Made by a program: the position numbers and the translations under genes. The notes beneath the pieces were generated by a model. The model had not been told where the DNA came from. It did not search any database and saw only the letters and a program-made list of their open reading frames with translations. Source: Ananas comosus (Eukaryota > Streptophyta > Magnoliopsida > Poales > Bromeliaceae). From it: 64,000 nt of DNA. Shown here piece after piece: positions 43,501-56,464 of this stretch (its first letter is position 1; the number at the start of each line of letters is the position of its first letter). The DNA lies in contig NC_033632.1 of assembly GCF_001540865.1 (NCBI RefSeq), positions 2,426,727-2,490,726 of the forward strand. The letters are read 5' to 3'.

Positions 43501-46500
43501 CTACATGTTGCCATTTGATGTATGCGACCAGTATTCCTTCACGAGCTCTCGGAACAGAGACCCCTCGGTTTTCATGAGTTTCATAGGTTCATCGTACTCC
43601 ACCAATTTCCCTGAAAAAAATATAGGTAGATAAATTTGTCAGCAACATACGAGACAAGTATGTGGATCAGTATCGATACTTTAGCGGAAAGAGAGCCAAA
43701 ACTTCTCTACGTAGTTGTAGACAAAAGTTGACAATATATTAGGACTACAGGTTGGCTAAACCTCTGATTTTTCATGAGGGTAATCCTTTTTTGAGGTGAA
43801 TGTAAAGAATATTCATTGATAATTTAAGCATATATATCTGTGACAACTATCAAGTAGTTTAGCTACGTTCCTATTAAATGTGAAGGAGCGAGATATCGAC
43901 TGAAGTTTAAAAGCTGGAAATCGACAAGGTAATTGTAATTAATCCTTTTTTAGTGTCTTTATTCCACTTCGAAATAAATATGATAGGTATTGAAACTTAC
44001 CGTCGCTAATAGCAAGCACCATGGTGCAGTCCATAACCGTGGGGATCCGATGTGCAACCGTAATAACAGTACTATCCGCAAATTCCGTTCTGATGGTTTT
44101 CTGAAGAATGGCGTCCGTGGCATTATCGATGGACGCGGTGGCCTCGTCAAGAACTAATATGCGGCTTCGTCTCAGAAGTGCACGGCCCAAGCAGAATAAC
44201 TGCCTTTGTCCCATGCTCCAATTTGATCCCTCCTCGACAACTATATGGTAAGATTTAGAAGTTTAGAAAAAGAATATATATAAGATGATACCATTTGATT
44301 TTAAAGAAAAATAGCCATTAACTTTGACGTATACTAGTACCTAGTGAATCTAAGCCCTGTTCCTTCTCTTGAACAGCTTCTCGGAGTTGGCATTTGTCAA
44401 GAACCTTGAAAAGAAAATATCGGAATTATATTTCGTGCTAACAGTACTATGGCAATTTATCTAGCTAACAACATTTGTGAAAATTCAAACAATAAAGCAA
44501 GCTCATATTATCAATATCATGGTAATGATAATAACACCTCGATAATCAAGCCATGATGGGTTATATAGAAGTAACATATAGTGCTAGATAATGAGATGCA
44601 TTACCTCCCATATTTCTTGGTCTGTGAATTGTCCAATAGGATCAAGATTATATCTAACAGAGCCATGAAAGAGAGTTGGATCTTGCGGAATGATTCCCAG
44701 TCGAGACCGTAAATCATGAAGCCCAATCGTGGTCACGTCTAGCCCATCTATGACTATTTTTCCTCCAGCTGGTTCGACAAGCCGAAATAATGCACCTATT
44801 AGGGTTGTCTTTCCACTTCCGGTGCGGCCTACTATCCCAATCTTGTGCCCACCTTCAAATGTGCATGTTATTCCACGTAATACGAGCGGGGTATCTGGCC
44901 TATATCTTATCTGTTAAATGAAAATATATTACGGTCATTATTGTCACCGCTACTGATTGTAATCTTCCCATAAAATTTACTGAACCCTACATTTTGCCCC
45001 ATTAATCTCTAAACACAAGTGATATATAAAGCCTGCAAAGTCACGAAAACTTCTAGTTTAAGGGGCACTTGATATTTCAGGAAGGAAAAGTGAAAATACG
45101 ATATGCATGATGTAGATAAAAAAATTTAGGCAATAGGGGATATTAGTACTAAATACCTTCAAATCTTTGAGCTCTACTCGACCGACAGCTGGCCAATCAG
45201 GTGCAGGTCGGTTCTCTTTGACAATTTCCGGGGCCTCACTTTCTATGTTCATGTATTGATTCAGCCTTTCTACTGAGATGATGAGATTCGCTAGTGTGCA
45301 CTGATTTTGAATAGAGAATACAAGAGACATGTTTAATGAAAGACCATAAGAGAGAGCCATTCCGACAAAACCTGCATCAGAATTGGAGTTAATCATACTT
45401 TCGAAGGGTAATTTACAAAAGCGAATGATTCACTCTAAATATGCATAATTTCACACACCAACAAAAAACTAAATCTAGACATAAAGGTTGTATTAGCCAT
45501 ATGTCTAAAAGGTAGTAATTTTTAAATTTTTGTCGTCTTTTTTTTTTTTCATATATAACCCCTAGGCATACATTCAGGTGCACGTGCACAAATAAGTTTT
45601 CAGGGGAATGAATGCAAAAGGCCTTTCAGGCGCACACAAGCAAATATCAGCTCTAGAATGGTATTTACATAATTTTGCATGTTTGTTGGGGTATGTCTAT
45701 AGAAAGAAAAAGAACTACTAAAAAAATACTCAAATTTGTGAACTCACCGGAGCTAAAAGTGCCAGGAGGGAGCAGAGCCATAACAAGGGCTGACGATGAA
45801 ACAGTGGCTGCACTCATAGTCTCCAAGCGTTGAATCAACCATTCACTCGCAGCAAAATTCTGGAAGAAGGGACTTGCATTTTGGTCAATAAGCTCCAAAT
45901 TTTTGGCAAAGAAGCGGTCTTCCTCCTCAAAAGCCCTAATTGTTGTTGCTCCTTGAATTGATTCAGCTAGGTGGTTGGCTACGAGAGATTTCGTTGTTCC
46001 ATTGATCCGCATCAATTCCTTTGCAGAAGCTAAGTAGTACCTCTACAACACCGAAATGAAGTTGCGACAGAAATTACAGCAGAAATAAATAGACTAATTA
46101 ATGCAGTTGAAATCATCAAACACTCCATAAATTCACCTGCAATCGAAAGGTCAAATAGATCATTGGTATAGAGACGAATAAGACTTGCCAGGTAACGACA
46201 GCCAATACCCCAAGATTGCCGCATGCATTCATGGTAGCACTCATACTAAAGATGAAGCTAAACGGGACATCAAGGTCAACAATGCTCAAGTCGGAAGAGA
46301 CCTGCAAGATGATAATATGCCCATCAATATTGCAGCTGCAGATCTCAACTAGTACACCCTTGAATGTACAAGTTTTCTTCATATTTGAAGAACCTTTTCT
46401 ACTACAAGACTACCTTCCTTGTCAATTTAGTGATAAGGGTATTTTTGTTAAAAACTGCATTCAAGGGATACATAGAAAAAATTAAGATATTATAGTGGTA

Positions 46501-49500
46501 TATATGCAACAATTTCATAGTATTAAAAACTCAACCAACATTCACTGCGAGAAATCTTACCCGACTTAGTATCCTTCCGAGAGGAGTGGAATCGAAGAAT
46601 GACATTGGTGCACGGAATAGGGAGTTCAGTAACTGAGAAAATAAGGACTTAGATGTCTCAAGGCCTAGGACAACTACAAATAAAGATCTACCGAACAAGA
46701 AGATAACTGTCCCGAATCCAATTCCCAAATACACCGCGATCAATTTTAAGGTGCTGACATTAGGGTTTTGAATGTTGGCGGCCATCCACGAGTTCTGTGA
46801 AATCTGTCCCGATACAAATATCAGATGACAGAGAGCAGCAAGTGATGCGTACAAATAGCCCTTGTTCTGACTCAGATACTGCATATATGGCTTTAAACCA
46901 GTATCTCCCGTTTCCCTCTCCTCTTTCTTAATCAGTTGGTCTACTCCCGAGGGGTTCGCACTCTCCCGATGCTTGCTGCCATTAATTTTGTTGATCTCTC
47001 CCGTAGATGTCTCTGTTTTTCTATTAGGGACCATTTTGTTAAGCCTTTCAAGATCCACAGTATCTTTATGTGCATTGACAAGGTCCTGAAATTCTTCGCA
47101 AGAAGCAAGAAGTTCTTGATAAGGTGCCGCTCGCAGAATCTGTCCATCTGACATTAACTGCCAAAAAACGAGTTAATTGTGTATGAGAATCTATAACAGA
47201 AATTTCCAGTTATGGTCAGTATTCCACTTAGCAGGAAAGGAGTAGACCAAACACAGAAAGGTCAGAATGCGTACAACGCCTATCTGTCAACAGACAGATC
47301 CTTCTGCCTAGTACTTTCAGGTGAAAACTAAAAGGTAATACATTGAAACATTTATTCAGTTGGAACGTATGTTTAAATGTTTGTTTTATAAGGAAGAAAA
47401 CACTAGACAACGTAGATGTTGAAGGCCCTAGTAGCGCATAGAGAAGAACCAACTTCAATAGGTCTATGCATTTGGTTAGCAGTTAGATAGAAACCATGAC
47501 TGAATATAAGAATGCTAACCAAAATGGAATCAAAAACTGGTAGGAAATCCACTTGATGAGTCACTAACAGTACTGTCTTGTTTGATAGAGCTCCCATGAC
47601 ATATTCCTGCAGTAGGGGAAAAAAAACACAAGTTTTAGAGAATTTCAAAGATTAGAAAGCATTGCATTGATCCAAAAAAAATCCTTCGGAATATTTATGT
47701 AATAATTTGCATAGTTATCTATATTCATGTATATCCCAGTAACATCTGAATTTTCATATATGCTATTCGAAAACTTAAATTCCTAACATTTTTACCGTTG
47801 TACTTCAAAAAGTATATTTGTCATTTTAAAAGTTTTTTCTCCAATGCAAAACCAGCTTGCCCCTGTGAATTGAATGATTCCCCAACATAAGATAATGGTG
47901 CTACACATCCCTAGGTATATATGATAACTTCATATTTGATTGAGCATATGGAGAAATAGATGATTTTCGCAGGGTTATGTGTATGAAAGCCCCTAACACT
48001 TACATTAAAAAGGCTAGTAGCTGTGTGTGCATCGACGGCACTGAAAGGATCATCCAAAAGATAAATATCTGCATCTTGGTACAATGCGCGGGCAAGCTGA
48101 ACACGCTGCTTTTGGCCTCCACTGAGATTTACCCCTCTTTCTCCTATTTCAGTATGGTCTCCAAAGGGTAACATCTCAAGGTCTTTTACTAAAGAGCACC
48201 TCTCCAGGGTTTCTTGATACCTTTGCTTATCCAAGGCGGACCCAAACAAGATATTCTCTTGTACAGTACCTGTTTGAATCCATGCATTCTGAGAAACATA
48301 CGCTATTTTCCCACAAACTTGAATCTGCAGATTTTAGAACCATATTGGTTACCAACTCAACCATTTTTAGCACAACCAACAAGCAAAATGAGGACAATGA
48401 ACATCTCCAGTGGTGAATTGCATATTAAAAAATCGTAAAAGCCGCAACAATTTTGGAATAACGTAATCTAGTGGAAAATCAAGTCCTACCAAAACCACTG
48501 TTACATAAAAAAGAACTTCCAGTTGCTATGTTCAACCCACTGGAAATAAAACTTGTTTACTTTTAAGAAACAACAATATTTGTTATAACTAGAAAATTTC
48601 AGTTGAATAACTATTTACTACCAAGATGAGATGCTCCATGAGATAATGAAAAATCATACCGTGCCCTGTGTCTTCGGAATCTCTCCTAGAACAGCTGCCA
48701 AAAGACTCGACTTTCCTGAACCGACCTCCCCACAAATCGCAACCTTCTCTCCATCTTTCACTTCTAAATTTATATTCCTCAGAGTGGGCTTCGCAATGTT
48801 CTCATCCCACGAGAAACTGCAAGACTCAATCTTTATTAAATTCTCCACACCCGCACTATACTTTCTTCTTAGTTGTCTATTATCAAGCTCAGGCGCATCT
48901 AGAAAATTTTCTATCCGAGAAAATGCGACCTTTGCTTGAATAACTACCCCGATCACATCTGGTATTTGCCTAACTGGGTCCTGAACTAAACGTAATGTAG
49001 CTACGAAGGTGAATACATTACTAGGATCGAGAGGAATATTAATAAGATAGCAGGTTAGAAAGGTTGCTGCTGATACGAGTACAGGCGACGACCAAAAGAG
49101 GAAGCTGTTATATGCTCTTCGAAGCTGAAAAGCCGAAAGCCATTTGCATTCAACTTCCCTCAGCCCTTCTATAGCCTTTCTAAAATGTGTTTCCCATGCA
49201 TATAGTTTCAAAACCTTCATATTAATCAAAGCCTCGGACATGGCCTTGAGCCTCTTATCTTGAGCTTCCATTAACTTGGTCTGAAACTTATGCTGCAAAT
49301 TGGCCAAAGGAGCATTGCATAGCACAGTAAGTATAATCACAACCATAGAAGAAATTGTTGCTAGGCCCACAGCATTGTATAGAATCATCAGCGCAATGCA
49401 GAGTTGAAGGCTTGTAGTCCATGTCTGATGAAACCAAAACGGAAATTCCCCTATTCTATACGCATCCACGGTAACATAATTCGTAATTTCCCCAGAGGAA

Positions 49501-50795
49501 TGGCTCAGTTTTGCCAAATTCGATAGCCGTTGTTGCTTCTTATAGATAGCTGCTGATAATAGAGATCTCACTTGAAGTCCTAACCTTCTTGTCCGAAAGT
49601 ACCACTGCCTTTGTGATAAGGACTCGAAACATTTAGCAAGGAACAAAGCCAAGGCCAAAACATAACCTTCATACTTAAAAGCCGCGTTCCCTAACGATAC
49701 TTTGATGAAGGCGTTTAAGAGCATGGGGCCGGCCGATAGAGTGAGGATCTTAAGCAGCGCGAAGAACCCAGATACAAAAATATCTCTTTTATGGCACGAA
49801 ACAATAACCCAAAAAATCGACGGCGAAGCTCTCTGCTTTACCTGCTTTTCTCTATCCAATTTCTCCAGGAATAAAAAGTAACGGCTTTTCGCTCGATCCG
49901 TTACACCCAAGTGAGGTATATCTTTCTCTTCTAAGGGCTTCTCATAACCCTTCTTCATCAAAGGGTTGAGCCACCAAAAGGACATTCCACTTAGAACCCC
50001 GGCAGTCGCAAAAGGAGTAACGTCCGTCTCAAAATCGATCGCCACATTACCATTCGGTTCGTCGCTCAAAGCCTTATACAAAGACCCATCAATGAATTCA
50101 CAGCTCTCTTCATTTCTCGATTGCTTGAATCCGTATAGGAGTAATAGTAAAGCTCCCGGTAATGACAAAACATCTAAGCAGGCCTTTGTAGATACCCTCT
50201 TCTCTTCGGCGATACTCAGAACCGAAGAAAAGCAGATAAAACACGCAAACAACGCCGTCGCAACCGACCACACTTTAACAAACACTACTCCGAGAAGTCT
50301 AAATTTGGTGCTGAGAACAAAGCCGATAAGCGCCATACACAAGCCTTGAGACAACACTACAAGCCACTGATGAAGAGGGTAAAAAGCCACCCCCTTCCTA
50401 AAGTTCTCTTCCAACATCCACAAACTAAGGCCGACATAAACAAGCCCCAAACAACCGTCGAACGCGGCGGCAAACCGCCGCAACGGCGACGAGAAACCGA
50501 AGAACCCTCGCGGAGGAACGGCGTGCTTTCGAATCTTAAGAACGAAATTGACCAGAAGCGCGACAAACAGCAGCAAATTGACTGAGACAACAATCATGTG
50601 GTTGATGCAAGTAGAAGAGCAGAGGATTCCATTGAACCCACATGGATTCTCACCTTTGTTGGAGCAAATGAGCATCCCACAAGAGCCCATCCAAGCACCT
50701 AAAAGCATCAAATTTTTTTGACAAACAACTAACATGCAACTCAAAATATGACAATGATTATACAAAGCAAAGGAGTTACTTGTGAGACCATCCAT
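43501..50795 (-). CDS. ABCC10: ABC transporter, subfamily C (MRP type), ABCC10-like
   Basis: ATP-driven exporter of organic anions/conjugates in a plant membrane. Twelve minus-strand exons: 50,780-50,795; 48,660-50,698; 48,004-48,324; 47,520-47,606; 46,561-47,157; 46,137-46,301; 45,748-46,042; 45,157-45,371; 44,605-44,910; 44,341-44,404; 44,001-44,240; 43,501-43,610. Phases are consistent and the product is 1484 aa, normal for full-length ABCCs. Order: N-terminal TMD0, TMD1, NBD1 (Walker [10 protein letters not shown] ~662-670, LSGGQ ~752-756, [11 protein letters not shown]), charged linker, TMD2, NBD2 (Walker [10 protein letters not shown] ~1273-1281, signature NWSMGQRQ, Walker [12 protein letters not shown]~1400). 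Both NBDs have all catalytic motifs, with the D-for-E at NBD1 Walker B usual in this subfamily. The N-terminal CGF and STCINHM match ABCC10 (AtMRP14) proteins. Start at 50,795 uses a 16-nt first coding exon; an ATG at 50,690 is the alternative. Confidence 0.93.
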
Positions 50796-51455
50796 CTTTG
50801 GGCAAAATCTCTCTATCTCACCCTCTCAGATTGATCAACTCCTTCCAAATCTGCAGACGTTGGGCAATCACTACTTCTCTTCAGAATCTCATTAGGTACA
50901 AGTGCTAATACCAATGAATTTGGTATCATTTTCTACGTCTAATAAAGAAGAAAAACAACAGCAAAAAGAAGACAAAAATGGACAAAATCAACATTTGTAC
51001 CTGACGACAAAACAAAGACCATCTCTTTGTCCACCAAATAGTACTAAAATAATTATGGCTAAAAGATCGATCCCATAGAAAAAAAATTAATCTCAACATA
51101 ACTCATGAATCAGATGAATCATGTCGTGTGTACTACAACGATCAACTTCAAATAACCAAAGATAAAAACTACGGAAGGATAGTTAAAAAAAAATCGACCG
51201 ATAAAACAGTACTTTTTTCGATTCATTTATCTCACACATCAAATGATTGTCAACTTTTGTTTTCATTGTCAACTTTGAAATTCAAAAAGAAGAGGTAAAA
51301 AATAATAATAATAATAATAAGCTAACAAATTAACCTATACATGTGTTCCACAGCTCATGATCGAATCTCATTGAAGAGGAGAAATGGAGAGAAAAAATTG
51401 GAGATTTTGTTAAGTGGGTGAATGGATTGAGGAGAAACAACGAAAAAAAAAAGAA
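50796..51455 (-). other. ABCC10 5' UTR, probably with a leader intron
   Basis: Between the ATG and the TATA box lie a possible donor (TATAG|GTTAAT, ~51,340) and acceptor (ACGTAG, ~50,935), with an (AAT)n tract at 51,301-51,320 in the predicted intron. Inferred from splice-like signals. Confidence 0.35.
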
Positions 51456-51479
51456 AAAAAGAAAAAATCGTGGGGGAGA

Positions 51480-51486
51480 ATTTATA
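51480..51486 (-). promoter_or_regulatory. TATA box of ABCC10
   Basis: The minus strand reads CCTATAAATTC beside a GC-rich region (51,490-51,545). It places the transcript start near 51,450, ~650 bp before the ATG. Confidence 0.5.
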
Positions 51487-51559
51487 GGCCGGTCGATCGA
51501 TCCCGTCACCGCTCACGTCCTCCGCGCGTCCAAACAAAAGCCAAAAAGCACGACGGCGC

Positions 51560-52040
51560 ATCGCATTTCCGTGTCCCTTGTTGCTACTGATTAAAAAATT
51601 GACTTTTTTTTTTCAGAAAAAAAAAAATACTAATTTTATATTTTTTAAAAAATATATGTATTATTACACTATTTGGCATAATTATATTTCGGTTTGACTT
51701 GCTGGGAAGATATTGCACTCTTTTAGTTTGTACTATTTTTCTATTTTTATATATAATAAAAATTCTAGTTTTTTTAAATATATATATATATATATATATA
51801 TAACATTATTATATTTATCAGTTGTACTTTCAATAAAGTGAGAATATTTTGGTTATTTTTAAAAAATCTGATTTAACATACAAAATTTTTTTGGAAGATC
51901 CTTTTTACATATACAAGGAAAAGGGGGCCAAAAAATATTAGAAACATATTATATTATATTGTTACGAAAATGCATATACATCTAAATGATCACGATTAAT
52001 TTAAATATATATAGTACTTTTGTTGGTAAAAATGTAGGAG
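51560..52040. other. AT-rich intergenic
   Basis: (TA)n at ~51,778-51,800; no gene or element recognised. Confidence 0.5.
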
Positions 52041-52044
52041 AACC

Positions 52045-52200
52045 TTCAACTTTTTTTTTTTTTTTTTGAGATAGACAACACGTATCCGCTTCGTTTATTT
52101 CATTCGAAAATAAACCTAGCTAGAAAGGTAGCAGTTCTAGCTAAGTTTATTTGAATGAAATAAGCGAAGCGGGTAACGTGCAACCTATTCTAAAAAAATA
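52045..52200. mobile_element. Two SINE/LINE 3' tails joined head-on (palindrome)
   Basis: The left half is the minus-strand tail (T-run, GAGATAG, ATCCGCTTCGTTTATTTCAT, AAATAAACCTAGCTAG) and the right half is the plus-strand tail (TAGCTAAGTTTATTT, AATGAAATAAGCGAAGCGGG, TAACGTGC, then A-run). They face each other across ~15 bp. The tRNA-like heads are absent from both. Confidence 0.65.
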
Positions 52201-52221
52201 TAAGAATATATATCAAAAAAT

Positions 52222-52412
52222 AGCAAAATTATTGATTTTGAATTTTTCGATCACTAGGAAAATTATATCAAAAATAGCAAAAATAATTTTCTAGAACTTC
52301 AAATATCTTAAATCAAGTCTAACGGAGCCGATTGTCGATTCGAAAATTCATTATCGAAAACGGCTCAGGAGCATGGAGGCCTCCGTGCTCCTGAGAGCAC
52401 AGCAGCCTGCTA
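52222..52412. mobile_element. Partial TA-flanked MITE (copy G, right end)
   Basis: Contains TTTTCGATCACTAGG, CTAACGGAGCCGATTGTCGA and GAGCACAGCAGCCTGC before a (TA)n tract; the left part is missing. Confidence 0.65.
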
Positions 52413-52422
52413 TATATATATA

Positions 52423-52940
52423 GAGTGAGGCTATATGCTTCTGGAAGCACGAATCTCTGTGCTTTCAAGCCACATTTCATGTTGCGATTTTCGAATCGTC
52501 GATCGGCTCCGTTAAACTTAATTCTAGAGTATTTGAAGTACATTGAAAATAAATTATGCGATTTTTCGATATTATTTGCCTAGTGAACGGGGAGGCTCAA
52601 AATCAACGCTGAAAATAAAAATCTTACAAAACGTGATAATATGAATTAAAATTTTAGATAGAAGACATTGATCTTGTTTTATATAGTATAAAAATTTTCT
52701 ATCAAAATTTCACGTGATTTGGATATTTCTACAGTTAAACTGCAAACGACTCACTACGGCCATTAAATTATTGATTTTGAGCCTCTTGATCACTAGGCAA
52801 ATGATATCAAAAAATATAAAATTTATTTTCTAGGTACTTCAAATACTGTCTAGATCAGTTTAACGACGAAGCGAATCGACGATTCGAAAGTCGCAATATG
52901 AAAAAAGACCTTAGATGCACGGAAGGCTCCGTGCTTCGAG
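52423..52940. mobile_element. TA-flanked foldback MITE (copy H, right terminus lost)
   Basis: Starts GAGTGAGGCTATATGCTTCT after (TA)n and keeps both arms, but stops at CCGTGCTTCGA, ~18 bp short of the usual end, directly where the 2.07-kb foldback begins. Confidence 0.7.
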
Positions 52941-52946
52941 AAGTAA

Positions 52947-55014
52947 AGAGTAATGCTTCTATACTTTTTTTTTTTGTTACCGTTCATTCACGCGTATTCA
53001 ACCGTTTCAGATTTAGCTTTTTTAAATTGTGACATGTAATAGTAGGTCACTTTGGGAGAGGTACCGGTTACCAGGTACCTCAAAAATGATATTTTTGTCT
53101 TTTAATATATGAGCAATATAGTCATTTTACATCAACTAATTTCAAATTTTATTTTTCTTTGTTTTCTTTTTCTCTCTCTATCTTTTCTTTCATAATTTGG
53201 CATTTCATATAAGAAAATTTTCAAATGATTTGGCAATATGATCATTGAATTTAAACTTAAATAGTAATATGAAATCCTCTAATTTAAATTTCACTTTTAA
53301 ATTTAAAATTTAATATTATATTCAAATTTATATTTTAAAAATTTAAGTTTCAATATAAATACTTTGAAATATGGTAAACAGAAATAATTGTTTGAATTCT
53401 AGTCTCTGGTTTAGGTTTGGTTTAGGTTTCGAAAAATGGTCATTTTTGAATTGGAGTATGGATTTTTGAAATCCGTCGAGTTCGGAAATAAGTTTTATGA
53501 TTGTTAGTCATATTCGAATTCAAATTCCTAACTATTTTTTTTCTCAACCATAATTCTAATCTTTTTAATTTATATGTTTAAAATTATATTTAAAATATTT
53601 ATTAGCTCTAACATTAAATTATCATTCTGTTTAAAATATTTATATATTTTACCGGTTCGAAATGTTCTTAATGTTATTCAGTTCAATAGGTTAAAATCAG
53701 ATTTTTGATAGAATAGGTCAAAGTCTGATCAGTCAAATCAATCGGTTCAATCTAGTTTTAATCATTGAATTTAAAATTTAAATAGTAATATGAAATTCCT
53801 CTAGAAGAAATCTAGTTGTAGAAATCTTACTCTAGTTTTTTATGCATTACTTTTTAAACGTGTCGCGAATAAACATTTAAATAAATGATAGAATTTTAGT
53901 TTTTAAATAGTAATATAAAATTCCTCTAATTTAAATTTTTTTAAATTTTAAAATTTAAAATTTTAAAATTTAGATTCATCGTATTAGAAAATAAAACTAT
54001 TTCTAAAATTTCTATAATTTAAATTAATGCATAATTTGAGAAACACTAAACATTTAAAGTAGATTCCTAGAATTAATGCCTAATAATTGCATAAATTTGA
54101 TTAATCAATTAATTTTCTAAATTAGTGCTAATTAATGCATAAATTAAGGACCTCAATTAAAATGTTTTAGTGTTTCTCAAAGTTACATTTTTACCCTCTA
54201 TTAATCAACGGTTAAGATTTTTTTTTTTAAAAAAAAAAAATACCGAATCATTTCTCTTAAATTATTTTTTTTAATTATTTCTAATTATTGGATTAAATAT
54301 TATAACCCAGTGGAAACCACTCAACTTTAAAAAGTTCACTCAATCCGAAGGAACTAATATTATCCTAATCTTATAATTTTTCATTCAAAAGTTAAAAATT
54401 TGATAGCAAAATAGATAAAATACTATCAATATAGTATTCCAGCCCAACTCTCTCTCTCTCTCTATAAATATATATTGTGTAGGATTATTAATTGTACTCT
54501 TTTAAGTGTGAAGACCTTAATATGTAGAGAAATGATTCGGTACTTTAAAAAAATAAAAATAAAAAAGATCTTAACCGATGATTAATAGAGAGTAAAAATA
54601 TAATTTTAATACTTAGCAGATAAAAGAATTATTTTATTCAAGGTTAGTTTGGTAATTAAACAATACAACATTTAAAGAAATTTTTAATTGAGGTTCTAAA
54701 TTACGCATTAATTAGCACTAATTTAGAAAATTAATTGATTAACCAAATTTATGCAATTATTAGGCATTAATTTAGACATCTACTTTAAATATTTTAGTGT
54801 TTCTAAAATTTTGAAAATATAGTAAAGATAAAATGACTAAATTATTCATGTATTAAAAGACAAAAATATTCTTTTTTGAGGTACCTGATAACCGGTACCT
54901 CTCCCAAAGTGATCTGCTATTACAGGTCACAATTTTAAAAAAATTAAATCTGAGCCGTTGAATACACGTGAATGAACGGTAATAAAAATAAAAAAAGTAT
55001 AGAAGCATTACTCT
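52947..55014. mobile_element. 2.07-kb non-autonomous foldback element with ~190-bp terminal inverted repeats
   Basis: Ends AGAGTAATGCTTCTATAC and its exact complement. The arms continue with ACCGTTCATTCACG, CACTTTGGGAGAGGTACCGG, AGGTACCTCAAAAA and TTTTTGTCTTTTAATA, conserved with few changes over ~190 bp. A second, inner inverted repeat (about 54,040-54,250 versus 54,525-54,800) includes GCATTAATTAGCACTAATTT and GAAATGATTCGGTA with their complements. No ORF of note. Long arms suggest a Mutator-like or foldback class, but I found no clear target duplication. Confidence 0.8.
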
Positions 55015-55590
55015 AATATGTATATATGTCAGTTATTTTTAATAATAAAATCTTCGAATTGATAATTAATAATATTAAATATAATCCATAGTCTTTAAAT
55101 GTATGATGAAGATGTTGAGGGTGTGCAACGCTAAAACTGAACTACGGGTTCTTTGTAATTAGGTATCTAAGAGTTGACTAAAGAGCCATAGTTGGAGCAC
55201 TATGTATATTTTATTTGAGGCGCATGTATATATATCGTTGGATTTTATTATACGTTAATTTGTAGAAAGGGTTTAGGGAGACGGTGCATGCGTGGCTCTA
55301 TTATTATAAACAATACATGAATAATATTTTAATATTTTTGTAGTCAATTCATATGAGAATAGTTAATTAATTACATGTGATAATTATACGCACGTGAATT
55401 TTTATATTGGGTACGTAGATTTGGGACTTAGATCTGTGATATGTTATTAATGCATTTGCATTATAATACAAAAAAAATTTGTTTAATTTATTATACATGT
55501 ACAAAACAAAAGTATAATAAAATATTATATATATTTACTGGCATATCATAAACATTATTATGTAAGAACAAGATTAATTACAAGAACCTC
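55015..55590. other. AT-rich intergenic
   Basis: No gene or repeat recognised; bounded by the 2.07-kb foldback and the chimeric retro-insertion. Confidence 0.5.
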
Positions 55591-55608
55591 AATATTTACA
55601 CTTTTATT

Positions 55609-56292
55609 TTTATTTTTTTGAGAGAGAAAGGGTAGCACGCTACCTGCTTCATTTATTAAACAAATAAATTTAGCTACATGGAGTGAGACAGCTAAGGCCT
55701 TGAGGACAGCGAAAAGTCAAGAAAAAGAGCAGACAAGAGCACAAAGACAAGTAAAAAGAGACAGATGGTAAGAAAAAGAATATAATATTTGCCAAGGCCG
55801 TCCTGCTCAACAAAACTCAATCCACTCCTTCGCCAAGATTCCAATACGTTGAGCTATATTGATAGCATTAGTAGATAGATTTATGAAAATAACGTTATTT
55901 CTTTCGCATCAGATTGTCCACTATAAGGTCGCCACCAAAATTTGAGCTTTCAAAGAATCGGGTTGCGATCCCCTTCCCAGTAACCTATCCCACACGGCAA
56001 TAACGACATCCCAAGAAGAGAAGACATGAAGGTTGTGGAGGATAGGTAGCACGCTTGTCGAGGCAATAACGACATCGCAAGAAGAGAAGACATGAAGCTT
56101 GTCGAGGCAATAATTTTATTTTTTTATTTTTTATTATTATTATTTTTTTGAGAGATAGGTAGCACGCTATCCGCTTCGTTTATTTTATTTAAAAATAAAC
56201 TTAGCTAGAAATGTGAATCAACTAGAATTCGAACTTGGGACTTCGGATACCAACCACCAAATTCTTTGCCACTTGCTCTAAGGACGGTCGGT
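55609..56292 (-). mobile_element. Chimeric SINE + LINE 3'-end insertion with 17-bp target duplication
   Basis: The 17-mer ATATTTACACTTTTATT flanks both sides (55,592-55,608 and 56,293-56,309). Reading the minus strand 5' to 3': a complete SINE (56,290-56,113) with box A TAGAGCAAGTGG and box B AAGTTCGAATTC; its A-rich tail; a 50-bp segment present twice (CGACATCGCAAGAAGAGAAG.. and CGACATCCCAAGAAGAGAAG..) with a SINE-tail scrap (GATAGGTAGCACGC on the plus strand) between copies; then ~400 bp of LINE 3' end with broken coding (remnants like WWRPYSGQSDAKE..LFS) and a poly-A at 55,609. The single outer duplication suggests one integration event. Confidence 0.7.
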
Positions 56293-56324
56293 ATATTTAC
56301 ACTTTTATTAGTAGCAGTAATGTA

Positions 56325-56460
56325 GTATTACGTTGGTATTCGAGACCCAAGTTTGAATCCTAGTTGATTCACATTTCCAACTAAGTTTATTTCTAAATGA
56401 AATAAACGAAAACGAAGCGGGTAACATGCTACCTTTCTCTCAAAAAAAAATAAAAAAATG
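56325..56460 (+). mobile_element. tRNA-derived SINE, 5'-truncated
   Basis: Box B-like CCAAGTTTGAATCCTAG, then GTTGATTCACATTTCCAACT, AAGTTTATTTCTAAATGAAA and CGAAGCGGGTAACATGCTAC, ending in CTCTCAAAAAAAAA. Same family as 18,950 and the minus-strand copy in the adjacent chimeric insertion. Confidence 0.65.
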
Positions 56461-56464
56461 TAGT

